This document shows, piece by piece, positions 20,833 through 29,589 of a DNA stretch of 64,000 nt (the stretch's first letter is position 1; every line of letters begins with the position of its first letter). Below the pieces are notes generated by a model. That model had not been told where the DNA came from and did no database searches. It saw nothing but the letters and a program-made list of their open reading frames with translations. Position numbers and translations under genes: made by a program. Source of the DNA: Mogibacterium kristiansenii (GTDB lineage Bacteria > Bacillota > Clostridia > Peptostreptococcales > Anaerovoracaceae); NCBI RefSeq assembly GCF_009695905.1, contig NZ_VUNA01000001.1, positions 1 to 64,000 of the forward strand, in the 5' to 3' direction.

Positions 20833-21171
20833 TTACTTTAATTTCGCATTTCTTTGAAAGATGATGAAATCAACAAACGCTTGTGCCAATTTAAGTTCTT
20901 CTGCACTTAAATCGTCTAAATTTTTTATAGGTGGTTGATACGGTGCAAGATCGTCCTCAGTGATATATCCAGCATTCAGCAATATTTCAAAGGGATGGAA
21001 TTTTAGAGTTTGAGCTATTTTGCAGAGATTATCCCAGCTGGGTGTCTTTCTTAGTCCATTCTCAATCCTTTGAATTTCAGAATCACTGATTCCTATAGCA
21101 TCGCCTAAGGCTTTTTGTGATAAGCCTAAATTCTCTCGTTTTTCTTTGATTAATTGTCCTAATTCGAGCAT
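20833..21171 (-). CDS. Xre-type HTH protein, probable restriction controller
   Basis: 112 residues with an N-terminal HTH (LIKEKRENLGLSQKALGDAI, then GISDSEIQRIENGLRKTPS) and a C-terminal helical tail. It is directly upstream of and co-directional with the methyltransferase (14 bp), like C-proteins of type II systems. It is driven by a near-perfect promoter 20 bp before its start codon. By analogy it would tune methyltransferase expression when the phage enters a new cell; it could also be the lysogeny repressor, since no other clear CI is present. Confidence 0.85.
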   Translation of the reverse strand: MLELGQLIKEKRENLGLSQKALGDAIGISDSEIQRIENGLRKTPSWDNLCKIAQTLKFHPFEILLNAGYITEDDLAPYQPPIKNLDDLSAEELKLAQAFVDFIIFQRNAKLK

Positions 21172-21190
21172 AGTATCACCCCTTCATGTT

Positions 21191-21219
21191 AGTATATCAA
21201 TAACGCTGCCTTTTGTCAA
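21191..21219 (-). promoter_or_regulatory. Near-consensus promoter for the Xre-methyltransferase operon
   Basis: On the minus strand: TTGACA (21214-21219), 17-bp spacer, TATACT (21191-21196). The start point would be about 5 bp before the AAGGGG ribosome site, giving a very short leader. Confidence 0.85.
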
Positions 21220-21258
21220 TTAAAATAATATCATTCGCTGCCAAAAAGCAGCGAATGT
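21219..21258 (-). terminator. Terminator of the minus-strand replication operon
   Basis: CATTCGCTGC / GCAGCGAATG stem with a 6-base loop, followed on the minus strand by an AT-rich tail with TATTATTTTAATT. It ends the DNA polymerase transcript and abuts the Xre promoter. Confidence 0.8.
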
Positions 21259-21263
21259 GAGAT

Positions 21264-23252
21264 CTAGTCTTTTTTATAAAATTTGGTTTCGTACCCGTCG
21301 CCGCGGATCAGGATGTCCGGCATCCAGTCAGGTGTTTTACTCATGAGGGACGAGATGTTCTCGATGGTGGTATTCTCTGGGCATTCGATGATAAGTTCAT
21401 CATGGACGTGTCCACAGATCTGCTGATCGGAGAGGTTTTGCATGGCGTAGCAGAGAAGATCCCGAGAGACTGCCTGGACGATGTTCTCTACAAATTTCGG
21501 GCCGTAAGATTCGATGCGCTCCCATTTCTTGGTGGAGCCGACGCCTTCATAGGTGACAGATTCGCCACCAAAACGGTTTTCTCCAATACGGGGTTTCACA
21601 TAACTGAGAAGCCTGCCAGAGGGGAGCTTGATGAAGAGCATGCCGCTTTTGTAGAAGAACTGTATGCCACGGACCTCTGTTTGGGTACGCTGCTTGATGG
21701 TGGTTTTTACGGCATTGTCTACGTCCCACCAGAATGCAGTGATCATGGGATTAGAGGCACGCCAGGAATCTACCAGAGGCTGCAGTTCTTCCTCAGATAA
21801 TCCCATTTCCAAGGCACCCATGGATTTTAGGGCACCGACAGATCCACCATATCCCAGGGCAAGCTCTGCAATCTTACCTTTTTGTCTGAGGTGACCATTG
21901 ATACCATGCTTTTCAACCGGAACACCAAACATCTGAGAGGCAGATGCACAGTAGATATCTTTTCCTTCTGCAAATACTTTGGATCTCCACTTTTCACCGG
22001 CAAGGTGTGCCAGGACTCTTGCCTCGATAGCAGAGTAGTCGCTGACGATGAATTTATATCCAGGCTTTGCAATGAAGGCGGTGCGGATCAGCTGGCTGAG
22101 GGTATCTGGAATATCATCATAAAGAAGATCCAGCGTGTCATAATCACCGGTGCGAACCAGTTCTCTTGCCTCTGCCAGATCGGACATGTGGTTCTGAGGG
22201 AGGTTCTGCAATTGGATCAGTCTGCCTGCCCAGCGACCGGAACGATTGGCACCATAGAACTGGAACATGCCGTGAGCACGGCCGTCCTTGCAGACAGCAT
22301 TTTGCATAGCTTGGTATTTCTTTACAGAGGATTTTGCTAGTTGGAGGCGTAGCTTTAATGCTTCGGCGATGTCTCCGTCAGTATCCTTTAGGAGGGCGGC
22401 AACATCCTTTTTACCAAGAGATTCTGCTTCCACACCATTCTCTGAAAGCCATTGCTTCATTTGAACTACGCTGTTTGGATTCTCCAGATTGGTCAGATTC
22501 TGCATGGAGATCATCAGAGCTGTTTTGGATTTCTCATCAAAGGCGATGGCATTTTTTACCACATCCATGTCCAGCATAATGCCACGGTCATTGATTTCCT
22601 GATCCAGGTGATATTCCGCCCAGACAGATTCCGGTATCGGGAACTTTGACAGGCGCTGTTTGATGGCAAGTTCGACTTCCACATCTCTTTTATTGTAGGC
22701 CTTGAAGGTTTTCCATTTGTCGGGAGCATGCTCAGGGAGATTTCTGGTTCTGCCGCCGTTTGCCTTGGTGGGCTTGCAGGGGCAACAGAAGTACTTGATC
22801 AGGTCTTTGCCTTCCTTCATTTTCTGATCCTGAAGCTTTAGGACAGCACCGACGCCTTCCAGAGATAAGGGCAGGCCCATGTAAGCCGACCATATCATGG
22901 AACATTTCCAGGAGGCAGGATCCAGATAATTCTGGACGGGATCCCCAGGCTGATTGTAGGTCTTGAAGTATTCCGGGCGATGCTTCTTAAGCCAGTTGGA
23001 TAAGCAGATGCGCTCGAAAGAAGCATTGAAGGCCCATTTGGTTACGTTTTCATCAGATAATGCGGCAAGGATTTCTTCAGGGATCTCATCACCGGCAGTA
23101 AGGTCATAGACCTGGACAGGTGCATTATCCACGGAAACACCGAAGAGCAGTATCTCAAAATTCTCAGACTCAGCGTACTTGTAGGCTCCACATTTGGAGA
23201 TATCAATGTCACTGTAAGTCTCTAAGTCAATCGAAAGTTCATGTATTGGCAT
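21264..23252 (-). CDS. Phage family A DNA polymerase with 3'-5' exonuclease domain
   Basis: 662 residues. The DEDD exonuclease begins at ELSIDLETYSD (D-x-E). The polymerase domain has motif A VSDYSAIEARVLAHLAGE, motif B in the KGKIAELALGYGGSVGALK region, and motif C HVHDELIIE. There is no 5' nuclease domain, as usual for phage polymerases. It is the last gene of a six-gene minus-strand replication operon and the main replicative polymerase of this phage. Confidence 0.95.
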   Translation of the reverse strand: MPIHELSIDLETYSDIDISKCGAYKYAESENFEILLFGVSVDNAPVQVYDLTAGDEIPEEILAALSDENVTKWAFNASFERICLSNWLKKHRPEYFKTYNQPGDPVQNYLDPASWKCSMIWSAYMGLPLSLEGVGAVLKLQDQKMKEGKDLIKYFCCPCKPTKANGGRTRNLPEHAPDKWKTFKAYNKRDVEVELAIKQRLSKFPIPESVWAEYHLDQEINDRGIMLDMDVVKNAIAFDEKSKTALMISMQNLTNLENPNSVVQMKQWLSENGVEAESLGKKDVAALLKDTDGDIAEALKLRLQLAKSSVKKYQAMQNAVCKDGRAHGMFQFYGANRSGRWAGRLIQLQNLPQNHMSDLAEARELVRTGDYDTLDLLYDDIPDTLSQLIRTAFIAKPGYKFIVSDYSAIEARVLAHLAGEKWRSKVFAEGKDIYCASASQMFGVPVEKHGINGHLRQKGKIAELALGYGGSVGALKSMGALEMGLSEEELQPLVDSWRASNPMITAFWWDVDNAVKTTIKQRTQTEVRGIQFFYKSGMLFIKLPSGRLLSYVKPRIGENRFGGESVTYEGVGSTKKWERIESYGPKFVENIVQAVSRDLLCYAMQNLSDQQICGHVHDELIIECPENTTIENISSLMSKTPDWMPDILIRGDGYETKFYKKD

Positions 23253-23276
23253 AGATTGGCTCCTTTCATAAAGTGT

Positions 23277-23873
23277 TTATAGACGGAGAAGGTAGGCTCT
23301 GTCTGTCAGCCTGTCCTTGGGATCCACCTCAGTCGCATTGACTTCCTTTACCATGGCAGACATTTCTTCCAGCTTCATGGATCCATCAAAAGGAATGATT
23401 AGCATTTCATGCTTGGAAGAGGGCAGGACAATCAGTTCTCTTGTCCGGTAGTGTTTCGCAAAGTTCCTCAGTGCTTCCCGGTTTAATATGGCACTAGCAC
23501 CTTTGGTTTTAGTGGTGGTTGTGATTACATGGATGGTGGATTTTGGAAAAGAAGCATCGTAGTCGGCGCCCATGAGATCTGCCATCATCTGATCCAGACT
23601 GATCAGTGTGGTATCACGGCAGATATGGATCATGGCTTCGTGCCAGGCCTCATCCTCACTGATGGAAGCATGGTCTAGCAGTTCCTTTGTCATTTTGATG
23701 GAGTAGCATCCACCATCTTCCTCTTCCCGGATAATCAGGTATTGCTCGATGCCTTCAAACTCGGTAGCTTTTTTGATGATTGCTTCATCAGAGGTAAGCT
23801 GCAGGGCGATGGAAAGACGGGCAAGTACCCAGTCGGTATCAGATAATTTCTCAGAAAAATATTCTTTATTCAT
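23277..23873 (-). CDS. DUF5688-like hypothetical protein
   Basis: 198 residues beginning MNKEYFSEKLSDTDWVLARL. The C-terminal part has ALRNFAKHYRTRELIVLPSS and KHEMLIIPF, a segment typical of DUF5688 proteins of Lachnospiraceae and their phages (usually LPSSIHEVI). The family has no known function. It lies between the polymerase and two other small replication-module genes, 11 bp from its upstream neighbour. Confidence 0.65.
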   Translation of the reverse strand: MNKEYFSEKLSDTDWVLARLSIALQLTSDEAIIKKATEFEGIEQYLIIREEEDGGCYSIKMTKELLDHASISEDEAWHEAMIHICRDTTLISLDQMMADLMGADYDASFPKSTIHVITTTTKTKGASAILNREALRNFAKHYRTRELIVLPSSKHEMLIIPFDGSMKLEEMSAMVKEVNATEVDPKDRLTDRAYLLRL

Positions 23874-23884
23874 GGCAGTCTCCT

Positions 23885-24238
23885 TTATTCTTTATCTTCC
23901 AGTGGGTCGATTACGATGTACTTGGAATCCAGCGGGTTGATATGGCAGAGCCTGAGCTTTAGCCTGTTTTCTGCAGGGCAGTTCACCAGGATGTAATAGC
24001 CGGTCTCTTTAGCAGGCTCCCAGGCTGTCTTATAGTTGGCCATGTGATCCAAGAATCTCTCCACATCGTTTTCACCCTGAGCTCTGTATTCATGAGGGAG
24101 CATGGATCCTTTCTTGTAAAAGAAGGCTCTCTCAAACTCTCGGTTCTCAGGATTCTCCGGATTGTCGCAAACAAGCAGTTCGATATCCTCTGGCGGAATC
24201 TTATCGGTAAAGTTGTGCATCGCATCATATAAAGTCAT
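23885..24238 (-). CDS. Hypothetical protein of the replication operon
   Basis: 117 residues from the ATG at 24238; the ATG nine bases upstream would touch the AAAGG ribosome site. Acidic protein (MTLYDAMHNFTDKIPPEDIE...). The middle has GYYILVNCPAENRLKLRLCH. No family is recognised. Position in the operon suggests a replication or host-takeover role. Confidence 0.6.
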   Translation of the reverse strand: MTLYDAMHNFTDKIPPEDIELLVCDNPENPENREFERAFFYKKGSMLPHEYRAQGENDVERFLDHMANYKTAWEPAKETGYYILVNCPAENRLKLRLCHINPLDSKYIVIDPLEDKE

Positions 24239-24320
24239 AGCATTCATCCTTTCATGGGTAAAAGTCAGGCGGCAGCAGGGTTTTGCTACCGCCTTGGGAT
24301 TAATGGTTACTGGTTATGGA

Positions 24321-24887
24321 TTAGTCGAGGAAGTCGTCATCATCCTCAGTTGCAAAGTCATCCTCAGCACGGGACTTGCCGCCGAGAGGCTCACCGTCAC
24401 GAATCTTCTGGAGATTGTTGAGGCCGCAGGCGATACCCTTATTGCCGTTGGAGTTAAATGCGTAGAGATTGATGGATGCTCTTGCATATACGCCGCTGTA
24501 CACTTCGGAACGCTCTAAGATCGGCTGTCTGTCTGCATCTACGATGCCAGGGGCAGTAGCAGAGTTGGCGTTGATGAAGTAAGCATTCTTGTATGCCTCA
24601 TCGTCAGGTCTTTCAAGGTCTCCGTCACGAAGGGGAGTCTTGATAGCGGTGAGAGGGGGAACGGACTTGCCATTGCCCTTAAGCTTGCTCTGGCCTTCGT
24701 CATAAGCTGCCTGGATTGCTGCATTGATCTTCTCGATTGTCTTGGTATCGGACTTCGGAATGATGAGCGATACGCTGTACTTGGGAGCACCACCGTTGAT
24801 ACTCTTAGGATCCCATACATTTGCATAGGAAAGTCTTGTGTTTACACCTGTAATAACCTTAGTAGGATTTACCATCTTATTAGCCAT
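24321..24887 (-). CDS. DUF2815 protein, probable single-stranded DNA-binding protein
   Basis: 188 residues. The N-terminal TRLSYANVWDPKSINGGAPK and KYSVSLIIPKSD are typical of DUF2815, an OB-fold-like phage family. The C-terminus ends in an acidic FATEDDDDFLD tail, as in ssDNA-binding proteins that recruit partners. It is next to DUF2800 and upstream of polymerase, the usual order. Role as phage SSB is inferred from family and tail. Confidence 0.85.
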   Translation of the reverse strand: MANKMVNPTKVITGVNTRLSYANVWDPKSINGGAPKYSVSLIIPKSDTKTIEKINAAIQAAYDEGQSKLKGNGKSVPPLTAIKTPLRDGDLERPDDEAYKNAYFINANSATAPGIVDADRQPILERSEVYSGVYARASINLYAFNSNGNKGIACGLNNLQKIRDGEPLGGKSRAEDDFATEDDDDFLD

Positions 24888-24901
24888 AATTATTTTCCTC
24901 C

Positions 24902-26023
24902 TTAAATTTCATCAAAATCATCTTTGGCTGTATTGAGTGCCGGGCGTTTATCGCTCTCAGGCACCAGTGCAGGTTTTCCTGGCGGCTTTGCTACCAGTCC
25001 ACCTAATAACTCTTCAAATTTCTTCTTTCCAAGCAGGGAAGTCATTGCTGTAATTCCGAGAAGCTTCTTCTCATAGGGATCATATCCATTGTTTTCCACC
25101 ACAGAGGCCACGGCCTTTTCATCGGTGTACTTGCGGTTGGATTTGCCTTCCACCACCTTGAATCCCTGATAGCTGACACCACTTAGAGCCTGTTGTAAGG
25201 CGTAGTCCTTGATGTCGTTTGCCCAGGAAATCAGCTGATCAATCTTTGGCAGGATTTCTGCAATTTCGGATTCCTCCAGTTTGGCAGGAAGCTCGAAGTC
25301 GTAAGCTGCAAGCTCCATGTTGTATTCCGCACGTTTTCTGCAGGTGGCTTTCACCTTGCAGAACTGGCAGTGGTCACCGGCATGAAACTCGCCTTCTCCG
25401 TTGTAAGCCAGCTGTGCCGTAGGAGCTAAGAAGGTGTCTGCCCAGTTAAGCAGATTTTCTTTGCTGATCTGGAAGGTGCTGACGTTGTCGCGTCTTGGCT
25501 GGAAGATTGTCATTTCCACAGATTCGATATCATAGATCCCGTCATAGAGATCCAAGGCACCAAGCGCATAGCACATCATCTGAGGATTGTTTTCTGCCTC
25601 CACGAGGATGCCCAGACCGTATTTGAAATCTATAATCTGGAGCACTTTGTCTGCCACGATCAGGCAGTCGCCGGTGCCGAAACCATCGGGAACCCATTTG
25701 GAAAAATCTAATCTCTGTTCCACCAGCACTTGTGGATCCTTGCAGTACTGCTTGGCTTTCTCATACTGTTCCATGCAGTAGTTGCAGTATTCGTCGGTGC
25801 AGGTTTCCATTTCCTGATCATAGAAGTCCAGGTTCTCTGTCGGGTCCTTCACATCCTGTCCCAATGCCTTCAATACTTTGTACTCACAAAGCTCATGGGC
25901 ATCGGTGCCTTGTTTCGCATAGGGAGAAGCTTCGTCTCTGATCTCTGCACAAAGCTTTGCACTGGGTGGACATGACAGCCACCTATGTGAGGCTGAGGCA
26001 GAGAGGTATGCGTGTCTAGGCAT
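24902..26023 (-). CDS. DUF2800 protein, RecB-like PD-(D/E)XK exonuclease
   Basis: 373 residues. It starts MPRHAYLSASASHRWLSCPP. The nuclease motif is FGTGDCLIVADKVLQIIDFK then YG, matching G-D...D-x-K of the RecB/Cas4 group. CQFC and ATCRKR near residue 235, with an upstream Cys, may form an Fe-S cluster. It overlaps the upstream gene by 8 bp. It probably works with DUF2815 in recombination or replication. Confidence 0.85.
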   Translation of the reverse strand: MPRHAYLSASASHRWLSCPPSAKLCAEIRDEASPYAKQGTDAHELCEYKVLKALGQDVKDPTENLDFYDQEMETCTDEYCNYCMEQYEKAKQYCKDPQVLVEQRLDFSKWVPDGFGTGDCLIVADKVLQIIDFKYGLGILVEAENNPQMMCYALGALDLYDGIYDIESVEMTIFQPRRDNVSTFQISKENLLNWADTFLAPTAQLAYNGEGEFHAGDHCQFCKVKATCRKRAEYNMELAAYDFELPAKLEESEIAEILPKIDQLISWANDIKDYALQQALSGVSYQGFKVVEGKSNRKYTDEKAVASVVENNGYDPYEKKLLGITAMTSLLGKKKFEELLGGLVAKPPGKPALVPESDKRPALNTAKDDFDEI

Positions 26024-26381
26024 CGGTCAATCCCTCCACTTCTTTTACGAGGGCGGGATAGCTGTCTGCCGGAATGTCGGTAAGACTGCCACCGTTGCCA
26101 TACTTCTTTACCAGGGCTTTCACCTGAGCCTTGAACTGGCCACCGGCTTCATTTGCCTTGGCTGCAAGAAGGGCTCTGACATCTTCCTTGGAATAGGTAG
26201 GAATCTCTGCCTTTGGAGCAGCTTCTTCCTTTTTCTTAGGTGCCGCCTTCTTTTCCGGTGTTGCTGCAGGAACTTCGTCTGCCTGGAAGCATCCCTTGAT
26301 AGCATTGGCTGTCTGGATCATCTTTTCGCCACAGGAGATGAGGTCATCTAACACCTGTGACAATTCGCTCATTTTGCTCAT
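26016..26381 (-). CDS. Small Lys/Ala-rich protein, first gene of the replication operon
   Basis: 121 residues. The N-terminal helix is MSKMSELSQVLDDLISCGEK. The Ala-Pro-Lys-rich linker (AAPKKKEEAAPKAE) is followed by a SAP/rho-N-like helical end (YSKEDVRALLAAKANEAGG...). Relatives are often labelled 'rRNA biogenesis protein rrp5' in phage genomes without evidence. A DNA-binding accessory role is possible. AAGGAG precedes the ATG. Confidence 0.65.
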   Translation of the reverse strand: MSKMSELSQVLDDLISCGEKMIQTANAIKGCFQADEVPAATPEKKAAPKKKEEAAPKAEIPTYSKEDVRALLAAKANEAGGQFKAQVKALVKKYGNGGSLTDIPADSYPALVKEVEGLTDA

Positions 26382-26432
26382 CTTGTCATTCTCCTTATTC
26401 TCCTTATTCTGAATATTCTGTTTTGTCTGGGG

Positions 26433-26482
26433 AGCCGCCTCCGTTTTACCAGGGCGGCTTAAGAAACCGTTTTGTCGTTCAT
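26433..26482 (-). promoter_or_regulatory. Leader with 7-codon ORF and hairpin before the replication operon
   Basis: On the minus strand GGAGGTAGACA precedes an ATG at 26482 that opens a 7-residue frame (MNDKTVS, stop at 26459). The stop codon abuts a 7-bp stem AGCCGCC / GGCGGCT (26433-26459) with a 13-base loop. This arrangement could couple translation of the leader to expression of the operon. No T-run follows the stem. Confidence 0.35.
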
Positions 26483-26511
26483 TGTCTACCTCCGTTTTGC
26501 TTTCTAATGTT

Positions 26512-26831
26512 CTAGGTATCAGAAAAGGTGTTTTTCCGATTTTTCATGAAAAATATTTTTGAGATTCATCGGTTTTCGTCCTTTTCACAGGTCTAGGTAT
26601 CATCTGGGGCGGTTTTCCGATTTTCTTGGAAAATATTTTTTGCTCCGTCAGGCTTCTGACCTTTACAGAGGACTAGGTATCAGATAGAGGCATTTTCCGA
26701 TTCATAAGCAAAAAAATTTCCGGTCAGAGATGGCCGGATTTTTCTTTTTATAAGGAAACGATGCAGGACGAAAACAATATTTTTGAAAAAGTTTGGAGAA
26801 AAATCGGAGAACAGGCGGAACTGATACCTAG
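26512..26831. repeat. Iteron-like repeats in the divergent replication spacer, candidate origin
   Basis: CTAGGTATCA occurs at 26512, 26593 and 26673 (spacing 81 and 80 bp) and once inverted at 26821-26831. Each copy is followed 10-11 bases later by TTTTCCGATT. The first two also have an AT-rich palindrome or near-palindrome after it, such as ATTTTTCATGAAAAAT. The repeats lie between the minus-strand replication operon and the plus-strand primase-helicase, the expected place for an origin or a shared operator. The 569-bp spacer (26382-26950) holds no gene. Confidence 0.75.
26719..26748 (+). terminator. Hairpin with T-run inside the replication spacer
   Basis: TCCGGTC / GGCCGGA stem with a 6-base loop, then TTTTTCTTTTT. 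It would stop plus-strand transcription entering the spacer, isolating the primase promoter, or act as a structured part of the origin. Confidence 0.5.
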
Positions 26832-26950
26832 ACCCTTGGAAAGCCAGAAATGGCTTTACTACTTCAAACGAAAGAGGTGGTTCCTATGGGTGTAGCGGAC
26901 TTAAAGCAGGCAGTTACCTATTTAGTAAGCAGATAGCAGGAGGCAGAAGA

Positions 26951-29215
26951 ATGCGTTTTATTTTACAGACGGCAAATGTGACTGCAGAAGCTACGAACTG
27001 CGTGTATCCCAACAAGGTGGAGGTCACGTCAGCGGATGAGCTGAAGGAAGCAGTGAAATTTGATCATGTGTGCGGTGAGTTTCAGAAGAACTACCGTAGC
27101 ATCAGTAATTTTAAGAAAACAAATGTGGTGGTCATGGATTGTGACAATGACCATTCGGAGAACCCGGACGACTGGATCACCATGGAGAGCCTGGAAGAGC
27201 GTTTCGAAGATATCGACTATGCAGTGGCGCCGAGCAGACATCACATGGTGGAGAAGGACGGGAAGGCGGCAAGACCAAAGTTCCATGTGTATTTTCCTAT
27301 TGAAGAGACAGACAGCGCGGAACGTTGTGCAGCCATTAAGAGAGCCATCCACAAGGCATATCCCTTCTTTGATGACAATGCACTGGATGCGGCCAGATTC
27401 ATTTTTGGCTCTGATGTCAGTGAGACCGTATGGCATGAAGGCTGGATCACCATCGATCAGGAAGTGACCGTGGAAGCGACAGAGGAAAAATCAGAAGCCC
27501 AGGAAAAGCAGACAGGTCCGATTCTGGAAGGCAACCGCAACAATACCATGAGCCGTTTTGCCAGTCGTGTCCTTAAGAAGTACGGCGTGACGGATAAGGC
27601 AAAGGAAGCATTTGACCTGCATGCCAGAAGATGTGATCCGCCGCTTCCTGAGGAAGAGCTGAATACCATCTGGAGTAGTGCGGTTCGTTTCTATAAGAAA
27701 ACTATCGTTACCCAGGAAGGCTATGTGGCACCGGACGAATACAATGCAGAGTTTGGATCCATTCAGCCTGAGGATTATTCGGACATGGGAGAGGCCAAGG
27801 CACTGGTGGATGAGTATAAGGATGAGCTTCTTTATACGGATGCAACAGAGTTCTTAAGTTATGACGGTATCTGTTGGCGTGAGAACAGACAGAAGGCAGT
27901 CGGTGCTGTGGAGGAATTTCTGGATATGCAGTTGGTGGATTCAAAGGGACAGCTCAATGATTGTTCTCAGGCACTGCTCGATGCGGGAATCCCGGAAAGA
28001 GTTGTGAGAGCCGGTGGCAAGGCTTTGGAAAAGCTGATCACACCGGAACTGGAAGATGCCTTCAAGCAGTATCAGGCGGCAAAGGCCTATTACGCATTTG
28101 TCATGAAATACAGAAATTATAAGAACATTGTGAATACCCAGAGCGCAGCAAAGCCGATGGTGGCTGCTGACATCAGCATGTTTGATGCCCAGGAGAATTT
28201 CCTTAATACTCCGTCAGCGACCTATGACTTGAAGCTTGGCATGGCCGGTGCAAGACCGCACAGAGCCACAGATCTTCTGACCAAGATCACTAACTGTGCA
28301 CCGGGAGAGGAAGGCAAGGACCTCTGGGAGGAAGCACTGAACCTTTTCTTCTGTGGAGATCAGGAACTGATTGAGTATGTGCAGGAGACGGTTGGTCTGG
28401 CGGCAATCGGAAAGGTGTATGTGGAAGCCTTCATCATTTCTTATGGCGAAGGTCGAAACGGTAAGTCAACCTTCTGGAATACCATTTCCAGAGTGCTTGG
28501 TACCTACTCGGGAGCCATGTCGGCGGATGCGCTAACAGCCGGATGCCGTAGAAATGTGAAGCCAGAGATTGCAGAGCTTAAGGGCAAGAGACTGGTGATT
28601 GCGGCAGAGCTGGAAGAGGGAATGAGACTTTCTACATCGATTCTCAAGCAGCTTTGCTCTACCGATCAGATCCGCGGGGAGAAGAAATTTATGGATCCCT
28701 TTGATTTCACACCTTCCCATACCGTGGTGCTTTATACCAATCATCTTCCTAAGGTTGGTGCATCGGATGATGGTACCTGGAGACGTCTGATCGTCATTCC
28801 TTTCCATGCAAAGATTGAAGGCTCATCAGATATTAAGAACTATTCGGATTACCTGTATGAGCATGCCGGTTCTGCCGTCATGAGCTGGATCATTGAGGGC
28901 GCCCAGAAGGTGATTGCCCATGAGTACAAGATTAAGCCGCCTAAGGTGGTAGCGGACGCCATCAGTGAATATCGTGGCATGAACGATTGGCTCAGCCAGT
29001 TCCTGGAGGATTGCTGTGATGTGCAGGACGGTTACGAGGAAAAGTCAGGTGAACTCTATCAGGAGTACAGAGCCTATTGCCTTCGTACCGGGGAGTATGC
29101 ACGCAACAATGCTGACTTCACTGCCGCTCTGGAGAAGAGAGGATTTCTTCGTAAAAAGAAGAAGTCAGGCATGTGGGTGCAGGGTGTGCAGCTCAAATCA
29201 GAAGATTTTGCATAA
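26951..29215 (+). CDS. Phage primase-helicase, D5/P4 family
   Basis: 754 residues, AGGAGG at a good distance. The N-terminal primase-polymerase-like region contains NVVVMDCDNDHSENPDDW and PKFHVYFPI. A PriCT-like helical region follows around 190-260. The C-terminal SF3 helicase has Walker A SYGEGRNGKSTFWN, Walker B RLVIAAELEEG, and motif C VVLYTNHLPKVGASDDGTWR. It initiates replication and unwinds DNA. It diverges from the replication operon across the iteron repeats. Confidence 0.92.
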   Translation: MRFILQTANVTAEATNCVYPNKVEVTSADELKEAVKFDHVCGEFQKNYRSISNFKKTNVVVMDCDNDHSENPDDWITMESLEERFEDIDYAVAPSRHHMVEKDGKAARPKFHVYFPIEETDSAERCAAIKRAIHKAYPFFDDNALDAARFIFGSDVSETVWHEGWITIDQEVTVEATEEKSEAQEKQTGPILEGNRNNTMSRFASRVLKKYGVTDKAKEAFDLHARRCDPPLPEEELNTIWSSAVRFYKKTIVTQEGYVAPDEYNAEFGSIQPEDYSDMGEAKALVDEYKDELLYTDATEFLSYDGICWRENRQKAVGAVEEFLDMQLVDSKGQLNDCSQALLDAGIPERVVRAGGKALEKLITPELEDAFKQYQAAKAYYAFVMKYRNYKNIVNTQSAAKPMVAADISMFDAQENFLNTPSATYDLKLGMAGARPHRATDLLTKITNCAPGEEGKDLWEEALNLFFCGDQELIEYVQETVGLAAIGKVYVEAFIISYGEGRNGKSTFWNTISRVLGTYSGAMSADALTAGCRRNVKPEIAELKGKRLVIAAELEEGMRLSTSILKQLCSTDQIRGEKKFMDPFDFTPSHTVVLYTNHLPKVGASDDGTWRRLIVIPFHAKIEGSSDIKNYSDYLYEHAGSAVMSWIIEGAQKVIAHEYKIKPPKVVADAISEYRGMNDWLSQFLEDCCDVQDGYEEKSGELYQEYRAYCLRTGEYARNNADFTAALEKRGFLRKKKKSGMWVQGVQLKSEDFA

Positions 29216-29329
29216 CTGAAATGACAAAAGGTGCAGGGTGTGCAGGACAAATACATATTACGCGTATAGGGAATTTTTTGAAAAAACTCCTTATAGGAAA
29301 GTATAGCAATGGCCTGCACCCCCTGCACC
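29176..29329. repeat. 16-bp repeat: two direct copies and one inverted copy after the primase
   Basis: GGTGCAGGGTGTGCAG occurs inside the primase 3' end (29176-29191) and just after its stop (29230-29245). An inverted copy with one mismatch is at 29314-29329. The last two can fold into a long stem around a 68-bp AT-rich loop. The 140-bp gap to the next gene contains no open frame. Confidence 0.7.
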
Positions 29330-29355
29330 CTCACAAATTTGATGGAGGAATCGCA

Positions 29356-29589
29356 ATGAACTTTTATAGATGGATGATGAGCAAGCATTTAAGAACAGAG
29401 GCACCCGTGGGAGACCTTGCCCGGGATATGAAAGGCGACAAGGATTTTCCGCATGATGGAAATCTTGATGAAATTCTCGAATACCTGGAAAGCAAAGGTG
29501 CCTGTTTTGGTTGTATGGATGCCTGCATGGAGGCCTGGAAGCAATATGAGAGAGAAAGTCATAGAGCAAAAACTGGTTCAGGCAGTTAA
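29356..29589 (+). CDS. YozE/SAM-like small protein
   Basis: 77 residues from the ATG at 29356, preceded by GGAGG. It begins MNFYRWMMSKHLRTEAPVGD, followed by LARDMKGDKDFP and DEILEYLESKGACFGCMDAC. This is the pattern of the YozE SAM-like domain (short helical bundle) found in Firmicutes and phages. Function unknown. It overlaps the nuclease gene by 44 bp. Confidence 0.7.
   Translation: MNFYRWMMSKHLRTEAPVGDLARDMKGDKDFPHDGNLDEILEYLESKGACFGCMDACMEAWKQYERESHRAKTGSGS

Noticed and set aside
26512-26831. CRISPR array
   Set aside because: The repeats are short, only three are direct, and the spaces between them also share conserved parts, unlike CRISPR spacers.
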